In this document: positions 3,938 to 5,543 of the stretch, in pieces
Layout: each line of letters starts with the position of its first letter
Position numbering within the stretch: position 1 is the first letter of the stretch
DNA from: Muribaculaceae bacterium
GTDB lineage: Bacteria > Bacteroidota > Bacteroidia > Bacteroidales > Muribaculaceae
Reading direction: 5' to 3'
Length of the DNA stretch: 5,543 nt
Assembly: GCA_016302215.1 (NCBI GenBank)
Contig: JAEDNZ010000122.1
Coordinates: forward strand, 1 to 5,543
Notes under the pieces: generated by a model
The model's input: the letters and a program-made list of their open reading frames with translations, nothing else
What the model was told of the DNA's origin: nothing
Databases searched by the model: none
Position numbers and translations under genes: made by a program

Positions 3938-5543
3938 CCTCGGCGAGCCCTTGCTGCCCGGCATCAATACGCCGGCCGACCTGCGTCGGCTGAGCGTAAA
4001 TCAGCTGCCGCAGCTGTGCCGCGAGATACGCCAATTCCTGATACAGGAGTTAGCCGTCAACCCCGGGCATTTTGCATCGAGCATGGGCGCCGTGGAGCTG
4101 ACGGTGGCGCTGCACTATGTGTTTGACACGCCATACGACCGCCTGGTGTGGGACGTAGGGCATCAGGCCTACGTGCACAAGATACTGACCGGGCGACGCG
4201 AGAAGTTCAGCACCAACCGCAAGCTGGGCGGCATCAGCGGCTTCCCCAACCCCGAAGAAAGCGAGTACGACACCTTCACCGCCGGACATGCCTCCAACTC
4301 GATATCGGCAGCGCTGGGCATGGCTGTGGCGTCGCGCCTCCGAGGCGATAGCCCCCGCCGCAATGTGGTGGCTGTCATCGGCGATGCCTCGATAAGCGGC
4401 GGCCTCGCATTTGAAGGCATCAACAATGCCGCCAATATGCCTGACAACTTGCTGATAGTGCTCAACGACAACGATATGTCAATAGACCATAACGTGGGGT
4501 CGCTAAACTCGCACCTGGCGCACCTGACGGCCTCAAAGGGCTACAATGACATACGCTACAAGATGTACAAGGGCCTCAAGCGCATGGGGCTGATAAGCGA
4601 CCGCCACCGTGGCTTCATACTGCGCTTTTCCAACTCGCTCAAGTCGCTGCTCACTCGCCAGCAGAATATCTTTGAAGGTCTCAACATACGCTATTTCGGA
4701 CCATTTGACGGCCACGACGTCAAGCGCATAGTGCGTGTGCTCAGCGACATACGCGATATGCAAGGCCCACGGCTGCTGCACCTCCGCACTATCAAGGGCA
4801 AAGGGTATGCACCGGCCGAGCAAGACCCCACCACATGGCATGCCCCGGGGCGTTTTGACCCGGCCACGGGAGAGCGCGAAGCCGACAAGAAGCCCACAGC
4901 GCCGCAGCCGCGCAAGTATCAAGACGTATTCGGCGACACACTCGTGGAGCTGGCACGCGTCAACGACAAGATAGTGGGCATCACGGCAGCTATGCCGTCA
5001 GGCACCTCTATGTCGATAATGCAAGAGGTGATGCCGGAGCGCGTCTTTGACGTGGGCATCTCTGAGGGTCACGCGGTGACCTTTGCCGGCGGTTTAGCCA
5101 AAGACGGCATGCGCCCGTATGTGGCGATATACTCGAGTTTCTTGCAGCGCGCCTACGACCATATCATCCATGATGTGGCCATACAGCGCCTGCCCGTGAC
5201 ATTCTGCATCGACAGAGCAGGGCTGGTGGGCGAAGACGGCATGACACACCACGGAGCCTTGGATATGTCATATCTGCGTTCTGTGCCCAATATGATAATA
5301 TCATCGCCGCGCGATGAGCACTATCTGCGCCACCTGCTCTACACCGCACAAGATGGTGGTGACCACGGGCCCTTTGCCATACGCTATCCGCGCGGCAAAG
5401 GCCGGCTACTCGAATGGCAGTGTCCGATGCACTCTTTGGCGATTGGTCGCGGCGAGTGTCTGCGACAGGGCCGCGATGTGGCCGTCATCAGCATAGGCCC
5501 CGTGGCCTACGAGGCTCAAAAAGCAGCCGAGAAAGCCCAATCC
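3915..5543 (+). CDS. dxs: 1-Deoxy-D-xylulose-5-phosphate synthase, first 543 codons; runs off the right edge
   Basis: The enzyme joins pyruvate and glyceraldehyde 3-phosphate with loss of CO2, the first step of the MEP isoprenoid pathway and a branch to thiamine and pyridoxal. It uses thiamine diphosphate (ThDP) and Mg2+ and acts in the cytosol. The frame is open with no stop or frameshift from the ATG at 3915 to the edge; about 90 residues of the usual 620-635 are missing. Visible markers are PADLRRLS near the start, H52 in GHFASSMGAVELTVALHYVF, DVGHQAY, GHASNSISAALGMA, the ThDP/Mg site G156-D157-A158 with N186 in LNDNDMS, E384 in GISEGHAVTFAGGLA (the ThDP-activating glutamate), and D441-G-M-T-H445 in the pyrimidine domain. 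The C-terminal transketolase domain has only begun. The canonical GDG is GDA here. The segment about 200-265, including SLKSLLTRQQNIFEG, resembles Bacteroidota Dxs. The start overlaps the upstream small gene and has no Shine-Dalgarno. Confidence 0.97.
   Translation, partial: MSKTQKSDLGEPLLPGINTPADLRRLSVNQLPQLCREIRQFLIQELAVNPGHFASSMGAVELTVALHYVFDTPYDRLVWDVGHQAYVHKILTGRREKFSTNRKLGGISGFPNPEESEYDTFTAGHASNSISAALGMAVASRLRGDSPRRNVVAVIGDASISGGLAFEGINNAANMPDNLLIVLNDNDMSIDHNVGSLNSHLAHLTASKGYNDIRYKMYKGLKRMGLISDRHRGFILRFSNSLKSLLTRQQNIFEGLNIRYFGPFDGHDVKRIVRVLSDIRDMQGPRLLHLRTIKGKGYAPAEQDPTTWHAPGRFDPATGEREADKKPTAPQPRKYQDVFGDTLVELARVNDKIVGITAAMPSGTSMSIMQEVMPERVFDVGISEGHAVTFAGGLAKDGMRPYVAIYSSFLQRAYDHIIHDVAIQRLPVTFCIDRAGLVGEDGMTHHGALDMSYLRSVPNMIISSPRDEHYLRHLLYTAQDGGDHGPFAIRYPRGKGRLLEWQCPMHSLAIGRGECLRQGRDVAVISIGPVAYEAQKAAEKAQS

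Overview
The window looks like chromosomal housekeeping DNA from a member of the Bacteroidales (Bacteroidota). Three things point there. The proteins (bS21, LigA, Dxs, HPF) have a Bacteroidota character. The spacers carry the -33 TTTG / -7 TAnnTTTG promoter type of that phylum. Most starts lack a Shine-Dalgarno sequence and have A-rich leaders instead. GC-rich genes with AT-rich spacers and free use of the ATA codon would fit a Muribaculaceae-like gut organism, but the family assignment is a guess.

Left half, minus strand, read from 1366 down to 1: rpsU (ribosomal protein bS21), then a hairpin terminator or attenuator, then a promoter-like site, then a xerC/xerD-type tyrosine recombinase, then hpf (ribosome hibernation factor, cut by the window edge). 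The recombinase and hpf are 2 bp apart, and a strong Shine-Dalgarno sequence for hpf lies inside the last codons of the recombinase gene. From memory, rpsU - xer recombinase - hpf - tuf is a common order in Bacteroides relatives, so tRNA genes and tuf may lie beyond the left edge.

Middle, 1367-1609: a 243-bp AT-rich divergent spacer. It holds a very good rpsU promoter whose -33 element sits in a 33-bp inverted repeat, three copies of an ACTAAwTTTT repeat, and a plausible ligA promoter overlapping a small palindrome. No stretch over 300 bp lacks a gene.

Right half, plus strand: ligA (complete NAD-dependent DNA ligase, 696 aa); a 56-bp spacer that, with the first bases of the next gene excluded, contains a strong promoter; a 59-aa two-helix membrane protein of unknown function; and dxs (1-deoxy-D-xylulose-5-phosphate synthase, first 543 codons, cut by the right edge). 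The small gene overlaps dxs by 23 bp, so the two probably form one transcription unit driven by the promoter after ligA.

The genes serve translation and its shutdown (bS21, HPF), chromosome dimer resolution (Xer), DNA replication and repair (LigA) and isoprenoid precursor synthesis (Dxs). I see no phage, defence system, CRISPR array, insertion sequence or tRNA. The points most worth following are regulatory: the isolated strong Shine-Dalgarno of hpf next to rpsU, the inverted repeat over the rpsU promoter, the nearly leaderless small membrane gene overlapping dxs, and the altered thiamine-diphosphate motif (GDA instead of GDG) in Dxs.
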